Both the position numbers and the translations under genes were made by a program. The notes under the pieces are model-generated. The model was not told the origin of the DNA. It saw nothing but the letters and a program-made list of their open reading frames with translations, and did no database searches. Positions 11,950 to 23,046 of a stretch of DNA of 64,000 nucleotides are shown here, in pieces. How positions within the stretch are numbered: the first letter of the stretch is position 1; every line of letters begins with the position of its first letter. The stretch comes from Nectonema munidae (taxonomy: Eukaryota > Nematomorpha > Nectonematoida > Nectonematidae): positions 496,001 to 560,000 of the forward strand of contig JAUIRK010000014.1 in NCBI GenBank assembly GCA_030549495.1, read 5' to 3'.

Positions 11950-14211
11950 TCTTAGAAAAAACATGCTTGCGCGATTTTTTCAAAGCAAACTCGTTGATTA
12001 CACATGACATATCAATTTGCCCAACAGATCACTCTCGGCGCCAAACAAAACAAGGTTATTTAGTCTTTTTTGTTTAATGCATGATCGCAAATGATTTTTG
12101 ATTAACTTAAGTTTGGAGAACGACCGTTTCCTGAACAGTTAGAAATCATCAAGGTTAGATATATACGAAGCAAAATAATTGCATTTGGAAATACTGTTTC
12201 AAGATTCTTTCTGACAAGAAGCTGGTACATGAGTAATTCCAATGAATTCACGTTGACTTTCTACTTTGTCATTTACACTATTAGAATCTGAAGATCTAAT
12301 ATTGAAAGCATTTGAAACTTTTGGAGCTTGTAGAGTTTCTTTTGCAAAGCCTGTATTGAGGAAAGCTGAAAACTGTAGTAATTCATCAGACAGACTAGCA
12401 TCAATATCTTTAGTATATGCTTTTTGAACAATCTTGAAAAAGAAATGGCTTTTTCAATAATTTCTTCAGTCGAGAGCTCTTTAAGCTTTCGAAGAAATCC
12501 AAACTTTAAAGCTACGGTAGTATATGCACATATGCGTTTTTGTAATTCAGCATGTAAATTGTCGATTATCACAAGAAACGTGCCTGTACGAAACGCACTG
12601 CTTGGAATCTGTTTCATTTCCGGCTCTGATCCAGGTTCATCATAACGGCGATTTCTTGTACGCACCTTTCTTACTTCGCTCAGATAGTGTTCACATTTAC
12701 TAATAACTTTTCCTTTTTTTTCAAATTCTTCAAATCTTTCTCGAAGCTTGTTAATATACTCAATAAGCGATTCATAAATATGAACAGCTGAGAATGTGCA
12801 GCGCATGGAACATATTCGGCAAAACTACATTGCTGCCTAATGATTGCCTGCATGCCATTGTATCTACCACTCATGTTGCTTGCATTATCATACGATTGTC
12901 CACGACAATCAGTAACATCAATGCATTTGATCTTCAAAAATTCAAGTAAGCTGTCTGCTAACTCTTTTCCTGTACGACCATGCACTTCAAGAAAAGTCAA
13001 AAATCGCTCGACAGGACCTGAGGGCAACACGTAACGAATAATGCAAGTTAGTTGGTCAACATGAGTAATGTCAGGAGTAGAGTCTACCGACACTGAAAAA
13101 TACTTAGATCCTTTAACTTCCGTTATAATCTGCTCGTGAACACGATTTGCTAACAAATCGATGAACTCCTCAGAAATGGTCTTTGATAAATATGATGTGT
13201 GGCCTCGTCCTTTGTTAGCATTCTGGTTGATGTGCTGTGCAAGAAATGGATCCAATTTAGCAAGCAGCTCTAATATTCCTAGGTAGTTACCATTTGTTCG
13301 AGATCCTATTACTTCATCCGAGCCACGGAAAGGTAAACCATGCTCAGAGAGAAAACAAACAATTTCTGTCACTCGCTCAAGCACAGCACGCCAATAGTCA
13401 CGCTTATCATCAGCCTGTCTAATCAATTCGGAATCAATGTGGCAGCCAGCATCGCTACGTTGAAGAAGTTTGATCATGACATCCTTATGAACTGCACTTT
13501 TTTCGTGTCGAGAAACACAATAAGACGCGTGCTTCCAATTTGTATAGCCTTGTTTTCCAAAATTTGTGCTGTCGGTCATCAATTTACACGCAAAACAGAA
13601 CAATGCACGCTTTGATGGGGAGTAGCAGAGCCAAGTTCGAGAATGTTTCTGTTTTGTGAGATCATGCGTGTATGTGAACTAACTTTTGTTGCATTGTCTT
13701 TTATAATTTTCTCCTTGATATTTAATAGATGATTCCCTGAAATCCGCTTCTATATTTCTACACTCACTACTTCATTTTGCCGCTCAAAATTCTCTTATAC
13801 TTTCTGAAATAGAATCTGGCCACAACCCCAAGTCACATGAATATGGATCGGTAGAATTGAACGTACTATTTGATTCTAAAAATTCATTAGTTATTATGGG
13901 TTCTTATAGCATTATTGTCTGATTCTCATTTGTAGTTGTGGCATTATTATTATTATTATTATCAGTGGAGTGGCATGTGGCATCTTTGTCATGTTGTGCT
14001 GGTAATTGGGAATCTGTAATAGTGGACTTAGGCTGAGCTCAACGACATCGACATTTTTAGATGGCAAAAAGATATTTGATATTTTTGGAACTTTGCTCAA
14101 AACTTCACTTTCTCGTGCTTCTCGTCTTTGTTTCATTTTTCTTTTTGCAGCTCCAGAGAGATAATTACGATTTTTGCCCCTTTCACGAAATACACCACTT
14201 GTAAAACTCAT
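11950..14211 (-). pseudogene. ZMYM1-like hAT transposase, broken
   Basis: The N-terminus starts at 14211 (MSFTSGVFRERGKNRNYLSG), with the family motif YLSGAAKRKMKQRREARE. After a damaged gap, the TTF-type zinc-finger region is near 13560-13650 (WLCYSPSKRALFCFACKL). The DUF4371/catalytic core follows in one open frame of 307 codons (12680-13603) with GLPFRG, VSVDSTPDITHVDQLT (first Asp) and CRGQSYDNASNMSG (second Asp). A further segment, YDEPGSEPEMKQIPS...AFRTGTFLVIIDNLH, is at 12273-12660. The dimerisation domain (RSFSKLKLIKNHLRS) is near 12060-12130. Frame changes separate these parts. All domains of a full-length enzyme can be found, so this was once autonomous. Confidence 0.85.
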
Positions 14212-14291
14212 CTTTTTATTTATCTAAAACGTTTAAACAAAAAATAGCATCACTTTAATTTTTTGCAATAAAAAAATTAGTAGCTTAGTCA

Positions 14292-15343
14292 CAGGCGTCC
14301 GCAAAGAGGGTGGCAAAATAGGCATTTGCCTTTCTCTGGAAAAATGTAAAAAATTTTCGAATGTATAAAATGTATCAAATATCTAAATGCATAAGTGGCA
14401 TTAGTATCAAGAAAATAAACAAAAAAAAAGATCTAATTAATACATTTTATATAGATATCTGGAAGCAGGGCCGTAAACCCAGAAGGACGAGAAGGGCAAA
14501 GCCCCCTAAAAAAGTTTGCCCCTCATTCGTCCAAAAATACTTTTTTTCTTCATGCTTGTAAGGCCTATTTTAGCATAACCTTTTCAAAATTGCAATCTAC
14601 ATTTCCACTTTTATTTATTTCTGTCTTATTTATTTTCTATAAGCACATCATACATTCTGTTTTATTTTTTTTGATAATGATGAGCTAACACACGATCAAT
14701 AATGTAAACAAAAATATATAATTCTATTTCTATATATCGTTGACGATACACACATGAACTCTTTTCAAACCTATCATACCATAGCAATGTTTTATAGCAA
14801 TAAGACTTAATACATCCCACTATATCTTAATTGTGTAAAATATTCACGTTACACAACCGAGTTTGATAAGAGCGCAGATCTTGGAAAGGTTTATACCCAA
14901 TTTCTATCCAGCCTCTGTCAAAACCTCATATTGCAATATGATTGAGTTGGTATTTAATTAACTTACAATACTCTCCAATCATTAATCTTTGAAAAAAAAA
15001 TTATAAACAAATTTATTTTGATAGTGAAACCATATTCAAAAAATTTAGATTTTCAAAAAACTAAACAAGTTAAAAAAAAGTAAAAATTTACTTACTTTTC
15101 AGAGTAAACTAAATATAAAGATATGGGAAAATATTAAAAATTTTTAAATTTAATCTTTGCCCCCCTCTTCAAATAAATTTTCTGGACACACCCTTGCCTG
15201 GAAGCATGTATTATTATCATAGTATGAAAAATGCATGTTTTTGTATAAAAATCACATTATTTGTTTCACAAATTATTACATTATTTTTATATTTGAAAAA
15301 AAAAGTTTGCCCCTCCCTACATTTTTTTTTGCGGACGTCCATG
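14292..15343. mobile_element. Probable MITE nested in the ZMYM-type hAT
   Basis: The ends are inverted: CAGGCGTCCGCAAAGAGGGT at 14292, and CATGGACGTCCGCAAAAAAA as the reverse complement of the right end near 15343. GGGCAAA-type sequence lies just inside both ends. No clear target duplication was seen, so the exact ends are uncertain. About 735 bp of its length is a further insert (next entry). It has no coding capacity. Confidence 0.5.
14466..15200. mobile_element. Second MITE, nested in the first
   Basis: Left end CAGGGCCGTAAACCCAGAAG; right end, reverse complement, CAGGCAAGGGTGTGTCCAG. Both ends have GGGCAAAG-like sequence about 30-40 bp inside. A 9-bp direct repeat CTGGAAGCA occurs at 14459-14467 and 15198-15206. 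It overlaps the CAG/CTG termini by a few bases, so the true duplication may be shorter or offset. There is no coding sequence. It resembles the hAT-type MITE termini found elsewhere in the window. Confidence 0.55.
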
Positions 15344-15647
15344 CGCCTTGTATAAACAAACAAAGAAACACTTACAAAATTCAAACGTTGCAAATCACAG
15401 ATAAAGATAATGTTAAAAAGATAATGTCAGGCAGGAATAAACTTGAAGAGAGAAGAAAATGAAAAGACAAAAATTACGTCATTCTATTTTGAAGCTCTTT
15501 GGCAATTTTTGAACAATCAATCAAACTTCTCTTCTTTATTATCTTTATGTTATATTTAAATCAATATTATGTATTATATATTCAATATAATTGCTATATG
15601 CTTTATTAAAAATTAAAGCTGCTTGTTAATCCGGGCCTGACTATAAC

Positions 15648-16328
15648 CAAGATATTAAATTTTATATTAAAAACTTCCTTATATAACAAGGTATCACGTT
15701 TGTATTATGTATCTTATAGATGTAAATTTTTCATAATTCAGTTCAATCTTATATTATGATTTTCAATGAAGGCTTTGGAGATATTTAAAAGAGTAAATTA
15801 AATTAAAGCAGATCATGAATTTTCAGATCTATAATTAGAGTTGCCATATGGCCATGTTTTCTGAGATTGTACAGATTTGGTCATCGCTAAACAACAAAAT
15901 TCCAGAGAAAGATTGCATATTTTTCATTCATTAATCTTATATGTCAAAAAACGAGTTTAGCAAAATTTAGCTTAAAATGTGATTGTTTGTCTCTTTTTTT
16001 TGTTCTTTTCATTTTTAAGAAGTACAAAATTTTGTTATTTAGTATTTTTGTCCCGCTTTGATAATAATATGAAAATCTTGCAATTCTACCTAGAAGTCAT
16101 TATTTTAATAGTGAGTATCAAGTTTATCATTTGCATACAAAAATATAAATGCATACATATATTAGTTTTAAACCTCAATTTTGAAAGGTGGACAAAAATT
16201 AAAAACTCACGAAAAAAGAGAATAACTTATCTGAAACTAAATAAATTTTCTCCTGAAATAGATTAAACATAATTTGGAACAAGTCCTTATCTTACTATTT
16301 TTCAAAGATTTCTTACCTTTCATAATTG
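15648..16328. other. Non-coding AT-rich spacer between two hAT elements
   Basis: No recognised motif. A 95-codon open frame at 15979-16266 is rich in Phe, Ile and Lys and matches nothing I know. Confidence 0.45.
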
Positions 16329-19258
16329 ATCAGACACAGTGGCGGATCCAGAAATTATATGAAGGGGGGAGGGGGACAAACTTTTCTTTGAAATTTTTTT
16401 GAAGTTAAAAAGTACGTCAACTGTAGTATATCACAATAATTATTAGGATTTCCATCAAAACTCTATTATGGAAAAACAGCTATGCTCTATATTGTAATTA
16501 TATTTTGAGTCATGAAACTAAAATGTGAATATAAAAACTAATATAATGTTCAACAAACTGATTTGAGCTTTAGTTTTTTATTAAAAAGTACTGAAAAAAC
16601 TTTATAAAGAATTAAATTACATTACATGAAAAATAAAATTTTTGAAAGATGGTAAAATAAAGTGAGTTTTCCAACAAATTACTTATAATATAAAAAAAAA
16701 TAAAAAATTAAATTTTCATTTGCATTCACAAATTTCTAGAGCGGTAATTGGATCGCGCGGAGCATCTGAAACTGTTTTGGAGAAAAGCTTCCATGTTTGA
16801 AACTCGAGTTCTAACTCCTCCAAACTACATTTTATTATTCCAAAATAAATATCAAATCCACTTTTAACTTCATCAAATTTAACGTTTTTAGCGAATTCTC
16901 GTAATAAACCACAGAGAAGACTAACAGTACTAATGTGCTTTTCAAATCGATCACTGATTTGTGAAATTATAGTATCCAAAAAAGGTAAGAAAATCGAACA
17001 TCGATAAAATTCTAATGGAGAGGAAGCTGGAATATTACTTCTTTTAGTCATTTTATTTGCTATTCTTGGAATACTCATTTGTTCCTCTCCATATAAATTT
17101 TGAGCTTTTTCAAAAATTCTACAAAATTGTGTTTCATTGTTTCTCCACTCTTCTAACTGGTGTTTTATAATTGAAATTTGTTTGACAGCTGAAAAAATAT
17201 CATTGGAACTAGATTGTAAAAAAAGATAGATCTTTTTTGTTACATACATTACATCATTTAATATAACTAATGCGACAACAAACTCAGATTTAGTTAGAGA
17301 GTTGAGCAAAGAGTTAGCGTCTGAATAAGAAGTTGATTTTTCTTTGCTTATTTTCTCTAGTGTATCAATGACTTCATAATACAAGATGTATGCAGTGTGA
17401 ATAGATTCATGTTTCTCAATCCAACGAGTTGGACATGGAACTTTCAGTCTGTATCTTGAAATTTCATTTTTCGACTCCTTTACAGCTTCTTGCAATTTTT
17501 TACTCCTCACAGAACTTGAATTAAAAAACTTCGCTAAACTCCCAGCTATACCAAAAGTGTTTCGAATTTCTGGAACTTCACCTGCTTTAATCAAAGTAAG
17601 GTTGAAAGAATGAGCAGCGCAGTGCATATATATTGCTTGATTTCCACAAATACGCCGTACTTCTGCTTGTATTCCATTAAAAGCTCCACTCATTGCTGCT
17701 GTACCATCATAGCCTTGGCCAACTAAGTTTTCGCAAACTAAACCACTTCTTTTCAACACATTGATGATTTCACATGCAAGACTTTTTCCACATAACGATT
17801 GTGGATTCACGAATTCTAAGAAGCGTTCTACTATGGAGCGATCTTTCACATATCTTACGCTTATTGAAAGTTGGCTTTTATGTGAAAAATCAGTTGTCTC
17901 ATCTGCAATAACAGAATAAAACTCCGCTTTCTCAACTTCATTAGCTATTTTCCTGCAAATTACTTTTGCAATGCATGATATAATTTCATTTTGTATACTT
18001 TTAGAAATGTAAGAAGCATTCAAAGCTGATTTTGAAAGATGATTAAATAAACTTGAGTTAGATAAAGAATACAACTGTATCATAGAGCGAAAACAGCCTT
18101 CTTCTACGGTTATTTCGTTGATTGTAGTTGGAGCATCTAATTGACCATCATCTTTATGTCCTCTGAATGGTAGACCCATTCTACAAGATAAAAGAACAAT
18201 TTCAATTATGCTCTTCATAATCTCTCGATTTTCTCTTTTAACTTTCATTATGTTAGAATTCAATTGATTATTATCAACTGAGAGTTCTGGGTTAGAAATT
18301 CTTAATTGGAAATTGTGAGCAGCAGTTTTGGCTAATTCATGATATTGTGCTTTGTTGTGTTCATATAGATATCCATCTTGACCTGTCAATCTAGCAAAAC
18401 GTTTGCAGGGTAAATTCACCAACTGTTTTGCTGAAAGTTTTGATGCTACTAATCAAATCATTTTTTATAAAATAATCTATTATTTTTCTTTTTTTACATT
18501 TTGAAGAGCTTTGAGTATTCATCTTAACTAAAACTAAAGAATATTATGAAGTGCTAAATAATATTAAGAAGAATATATGAAAAATGAATTAAAAAACGTA
18601 TCTGAGCTTAATCAGTTTTTTCATACAACTCGGGATTGCGGAATCCCACAATCTGTCAAACCTAGCTGAATGAATCAGTGTCTGATCAAAACTTGCAAAA
18701 ACCAAACAGATAAAACTAAGATCGTCTAAAACCAAAAAGTCACAGAGTAAAGTTATTTAAAAATAAGTTTCTTTGAAATTGATCGTAAATATTTGATAAT
18801 TAAAATTATTGTTTTTTAAAATTTATATTCATTTTAAAATCATTTCACTTTAAGCAGCTGTGCTTTATCGCTGTCCTTCTAAAGTAATACTTAAGGTAAA
18901 TATGTTCGTTCGTGCATGTTTTCATAAATTTTCCATTTTTGAAGGTAAACCTGCTGCATTTTAGAGTTAAAATGCTTTGACTTATTTGTCGAACCAACAT
19001 AATTCTAATTTATTTTTTTATAAAATTTAAAATTATAAGTGTTTTTGCCTTTTGATTAGCGCTGCATAAAAAGGGCTAGAAAAAGCTGGTATGTGTTATA
19101 CTCTAATGACTTCTTTAGCAAAAATAGGAAGGACTATAACTTTCAATCTAATATAATAAAAAAACTTAGCAAATTTGTCAGAGTAACTTTGAAATGTTTT
19201 CATAGGGGGGCCTGGCCCCGGCGGCCCCCCCCCCCTTGGATCCGCCACTGATCAGACA
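16329..19258 (-). mobile_element. 2.9-kb hAT transposon with perfect TSD
   Basis: Element at 16337-19250. Its termini are CAGTGGCGGATCCAGAAAT on the left and CAGTGGCGGATCCAAGGGGG as the reverse complement of the right, identical over the first 14 bases. It is flanked by a perfect 8-bp duplication ATCAGACA (16329-16336 and 19251-19258). G-rich tracts lie just inside both termini. The minus strand carries one long transposase frame. The well-kept ends and a 568-codon open frame suggest this is among the younger insertions. It lies directly beside a piggyBac 3' end, which is the likely target neighbourhood. Confidence 0.92.
16716..18457 (-). CDS. DUF4371 hAT transposase, open but lacking both ends
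   Basis: One uninterrupted frame of about 578 codons runs on the minus strand. It opens after a stop near 18455 with no ATG at its start. A plausible splice acceptor (CTTTCAG) near 18432 suggests an upstream exon, so I do not place a start codon. Visible parts: a Zn-finger tail RFARLTGQDG...HNKAQYHELA; GLPFRGHKDD; IADETTDFSHKSQLS (first Asp); GQGYDGTAAMSGAFNGIQAE (second Asp); HCAAHSFNLTL; and CPTRWIEKHESI. It stops at ALEICECK, just where relatives continue into the C-terminal dimerisation domain with the third acidic catalytic residue. It is THAP12/ZMYM1-like in overall order. Likely a defective enzyme; the lack of internal stops is notable. Confidence 0.8.
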
Positions 19259-19389
19259 TCTCTATGTCAACAGAGAAAAATAACAATATTTTTTTGCTTC
19301 TAATGATGAAGAAGTTTTTTTTGTAATTTTGATACTGTCATGTTATCATAGTGTTCGTGAAGAACACCATTTTTGACAAACCGCTATAA

Positions 19390-19810
19390 AGCAACCCCAT
19401 ATAATAACAATGTACAACAAAGGGATGGGAAGGGTTGATGTTATGGACAAGCTTCTTGGATCTTACAGGCCTGGGAGCATTTGGGGGAAAAATGGTATTG
19501 GCCATTATTTACAATTATGTTGAATTTGTCAATTGTTTCTGCATGGAAGATTTATTCATCAAATATCTTGATTTTAGAAGAACACTTGTCATGTGTATAT
19601 TTAAATCCAAATTTAAATAAAAAACTGGAGTTGGTACTTGCGTTGTTAAAAAAATATTGTGTTGATGCTATCGCTGCGATTCATACGATCATGTTTCAAT
19701 AAGAACAAGTGAAGGAAGATTTGTAAAAAAACACAATAAAGATGTGTGCCAAATGTAATGTGAGACTTCACAATGAAAAGGGATCAAAATGTTTTGATAT
19801 TTATCATAAA
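19390..19810 (+). pseudogene. piggyBac transposase C-terminal remnant (copy 2)
   Basis: Plus-strand reading, in shifting frames: MGRVDVMDKLLGSYRPG (third catalytic Asp block, near 19425-19475), GEKWYWPLFTIMLNLSIVSA (19481-19545), a tail piece KKLELVLALLKKYCVDAI, and the Cys-rich end CAKCNVRLHNEKGSKCFDIY (about 19745-19805). This is the C-terminal third of a PGBD2/3-like piggyBac transposase. Its 5' part is not seen; the hAT at 16337-19250 ends 150 bp upstream and may have separated it. The opposite orientation and different motif wording from copy 1 indicate another lineage. Confidence 0.75.
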
Positions 19811-21724
19811 ATATTATTTTTAATAAACTTTTTAAATTATACGCTATTTTTTACACAAAACCTCCAATATTCCTTTAAAGGAACAAAGGAAAAAAGGTAT
19901 TTTGAATTTTTTTCATGAATAGTCAACCGAAATATGTTTATACATACCATGTCAATTATTTTTTTTAATATTTACAGAAAAATATGTTTCTTGAATAAAT
20001 TTTGGCAGGAAAACGGTTAAATTATATTGAAATTACTTATTTCATTTCCTTTCAAAGTGTATCTCTTAAATTTCATTATATTTAAAAAACGAATAAATTT
20101 TGTTAATAGGATATAGATATTTCTGTTGAAGATTTTCATAAATCCCAAGAACTATTCAACTCAATTACATCTGTCACCGAGTGTGATGTGAAAGTTTTAA
20201 TCTCCACGTACTCTATTACATTTTTTTCTTACTAAAATTTTTTTAATCTAAACTTAATATTTTTTGCAGCCTTTTTGTCTACACCAACTCATCCGTCATA
20301 GGTATGTTGCCTGCAAATATTTTTCACTGAAGTATTTCATTATTGATCGTTTTTATCTTTCAATCACGTTATCCCTTCCCATCTTAAATATCGTCTTACT
20401 TACGACTAATTCTTAATCCCTTCAAAAACAAATAAAAAACTAATTATTTTTCTTTAGTTTGTTTTTGCTTTATTTCGTAACTGAACAAAACTCTTAAATT
20501 TTTGCGTGTATATTTAATTTGTTTTTAAAGTGAAGTGAAATTTAATCACTTAAATCTGATTTGATGAATTAACGTTAAAGGATATGATTAAAAAATGGTG
20601 AATGAGAAAATTGCACAGATCTTTTTGCTTCATAAGCCGCGACTGGACTTTCAATTTCATCAAATTCATTTTTTCTTTGTTATTAGTGTTCTCTATTCTA
20701 AAGAAACACCATTTTCATACCACGAGAATTATACAAATTTTTGATTGTTTTTTCACTTTAAAGCTTCACATCGTTCATCAAAAAGGCTACCTAAACTTAA
20801 CTGGAGCTATACTTTACCAGCTCTCGTTCATTAATCTAAAATATCTTCATTTTGATTCATGACAATTAAGGCATAACTACAAAGCATGTCAAATCAAATC
20901 TAAAATATCAATCATTAAACTATTTTATTTAAGTAGAAAGTCAAAATCAGCACAACAACAAGAGATTTTGCCATTATTTAAATATTACGATCATTTAAAA
21001 TTTAAATCGAGAAACCAAATCTTATAAAATAAAACAAAAGTGCAGCTAACCATCAAGTCTTATTTTTGAGAACAAATTTTAAAACTGAGATACTTAAGAA
21101 ATTACACGATAAAAATGAAAACCTTCAAATTCCCTTTTGTAAATTGGTGAAACGTAGTCGTCAAGGGAGACGAATATTATGCAGTTGATCTGAAAAGCTT
21201 ATTTTTTCATATAGTATTTAAGCAATTTAATAAATATAGGTTAAACAGCTTCTATTTTGAATATTCCATAAAATTCAAACACAATTTATTTTGAATTCAA
21301 AAAAATATTTGTAGGCAGCATGGCAAAGGATTAAGCTCTAAAAAATATCCGCGAAATTTTTGTTATTGGAATTTAAAAACCTCTTAATCTGTGAGAGTAG
21401 TCCTAAGAAAGTGCTTACCAAGTCTAAAAAGTCTCTCTCTCTTTTGAGGTTCGTCATCAAAGATCAAAGATATCAGTGAATCAAGCATCATTCAAAGAAC
21501 ACAAATATGAGGGCCGGATAGTGCATGATTACCAAAATTTGAAAGAAGTGAGATATAAGGGGCAAACCTAAACAATATATAGTCCAATAACAACTCCAAG
21601 ATGTTGAAAACTAGATTAAAGGTATCCAAAATAACTAGACAAATCTTAGTTTTCATTTTTCGTTGTGGTTTCAAATTATGAAGCCTGGGGAGAACAGCTT
21701 ATCCAGCACAGAGAAAATCGACAG
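19811..21724. other. Non-coding AT-rich stretch
   Basis: Nothing assignable. The 86-codon frame at 20602-20862 has no recognised domain and an AT-driven composition. Confidence 0.5.
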
Positions 21725-21850
21725 GGGGCGTGAGTAGGGTTGGTTAGATGCTGGATTCAATCCCGCATCAAAGCTCCTTTATTCATAGTTCGATACAAAG
21801 GGGGTTGGGTTCCTTATCGATAAAAACACCCCTCGGTACCTTTACCTTTA
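21725..21850 (+). repeat. tRNA-derived SINE (family A, copy 2, deleted)
   Basis: Begins GGGCGTGAGTAGGGTTGG and shares the tail CATAGTTCGATACAAAG...CGGTACCTTTACC with the copy at 6348. Relative to copies 1 and 3 it lacks about 20 bp in the middle, including the first half of box B (it goes straight from GATGCTGGATTC to AATCCCGCATCA). It is probably not transcribed from its own promoter. Confidence 0.75.
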
Positions 21851-23046
21851 CATTCCCACTCCGTCTCTTGTTAAGCCGCTAACTAAGATAAATTAAAAAT
21901 TCTATAGTTCAAGTTCCTAGATGAAACAACCAAAGAAAAAATATTACAATTTTAAAAGAAACAGTAGACAAATTGAAAACAGTGGAAGCAAAATACTAGT
22001 ATATACGTAAACACAAAAAGAGTATACAGAAAACTACCGAAGAGCATACTAGATAAAAATAGAAAAGATTGAACACAACAACATTTTCAAAGTTGAAGTG
22101 ATTCAACATTGAATATTTAAATCTAAAGCATGAATTTTTGTTTAGACACATGTACAGTTTTTTTTGTAAAAATACATTTCAAAATTACGTAAGGAAAAAA
22201 CGTGAGAAATATCAAAGTTCGTTACAAATTCGATCATGATACGTTTTTTTATGGAACCTTTGAACTGAGAATATATTTACCAAGTTGAATCCCGTTTAAC
22301 ATATTCCAATCGACAACGTTTCATGATTTATTTCTCAAGTTCAACTAAAATTCTTTAGTTTAGATTTATTTCTCAAGTTTCAAATTAAAACATATATTAA
22401 TATAATGCATAGAATATCATATATTTCCTAATATCTTCATCTTTTTCCGTCACTCAACTGCTTGTTGAAGGAACTTTTTCTCCGCTGAATTACAAAAGAT
22501 TCAAGCTAAAACACGTCATAGTTGGCAGCACTCTTTTTGCTATGTAATATTTATGAACTTCTATTTAACATCAAATTTGAGTTTTTCAATTTTTCATAAT
22601 AAATTTTCTTTGACCTTTTAAGAACCAGAATTTTGAAGGATAATTGTCTATAATTTATATAAATTACTTACTTTGTTTTTTTTAACTTTTTCCATTTTGT
22701 ACTCTCCATTATTCTTTACTTCCTCCGTATTCTAGGTGTTTAAGCAGCTCAATTTTTAAAAATATTTCTAAGGCGTTTTATCCTTCATGCAAAGTAACAA
22801 ATTGCAAGGTCATAGTTTTCGCTAATTGGATTTAAAACAATTTATTATACCTGCCTTGAAAGTCTGTGTGTAGAATTTGGCCGCAAAAATACAAGTTTTA
22901 TATTAGAATCTTTAATTGATGGAGGAGCTCCTAATGAGTAATCAATAGCAATCCTTTTTATATTATCATTTTTTGTTTGATATCCTAAACTTTATAAATT
23001 AATTATAAAATATTTATACAAAAATTATAAATTAGTTTGATTAAAA
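21851..23046. other. Non-coding AT-rich stretch
   Basis: No coding or structural feature recognised between the SINE and the next hAT. Confidence 0.5.

Larger units (their letters stand above)
11630..15647 (-). mobile_element. 4.0-kb ZMYM-type hAT transposon with perfect TSD
   Basis: Element at 11638-15639. The termini are inverted: CAGGGCCGGATTA on the left and CAGGCCCGGATTAAC as the reverse complement of the right. It is flanked by a perfect 8-bp duplication ACTATAAC (11630-11637 and 15640-15647). The minus strand encodes a zinc-finger MYM-type-1-like (DUF4371) hAT transposase. Its 5' region holds at least two shorter inserted elements (about 14292-15343 and about 14466-15200), which account for roughly 1 kb of its length. 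The intact duplication with a degraded coding region suggests middle age. Confidence 0.88.

Noticed and set aside
12424-13615. Plus-strand open frames across the ZMYM-type hAT
   Set aside because: They are antisense shadows of the minus-strand transposase, and none has a recognisable motif.
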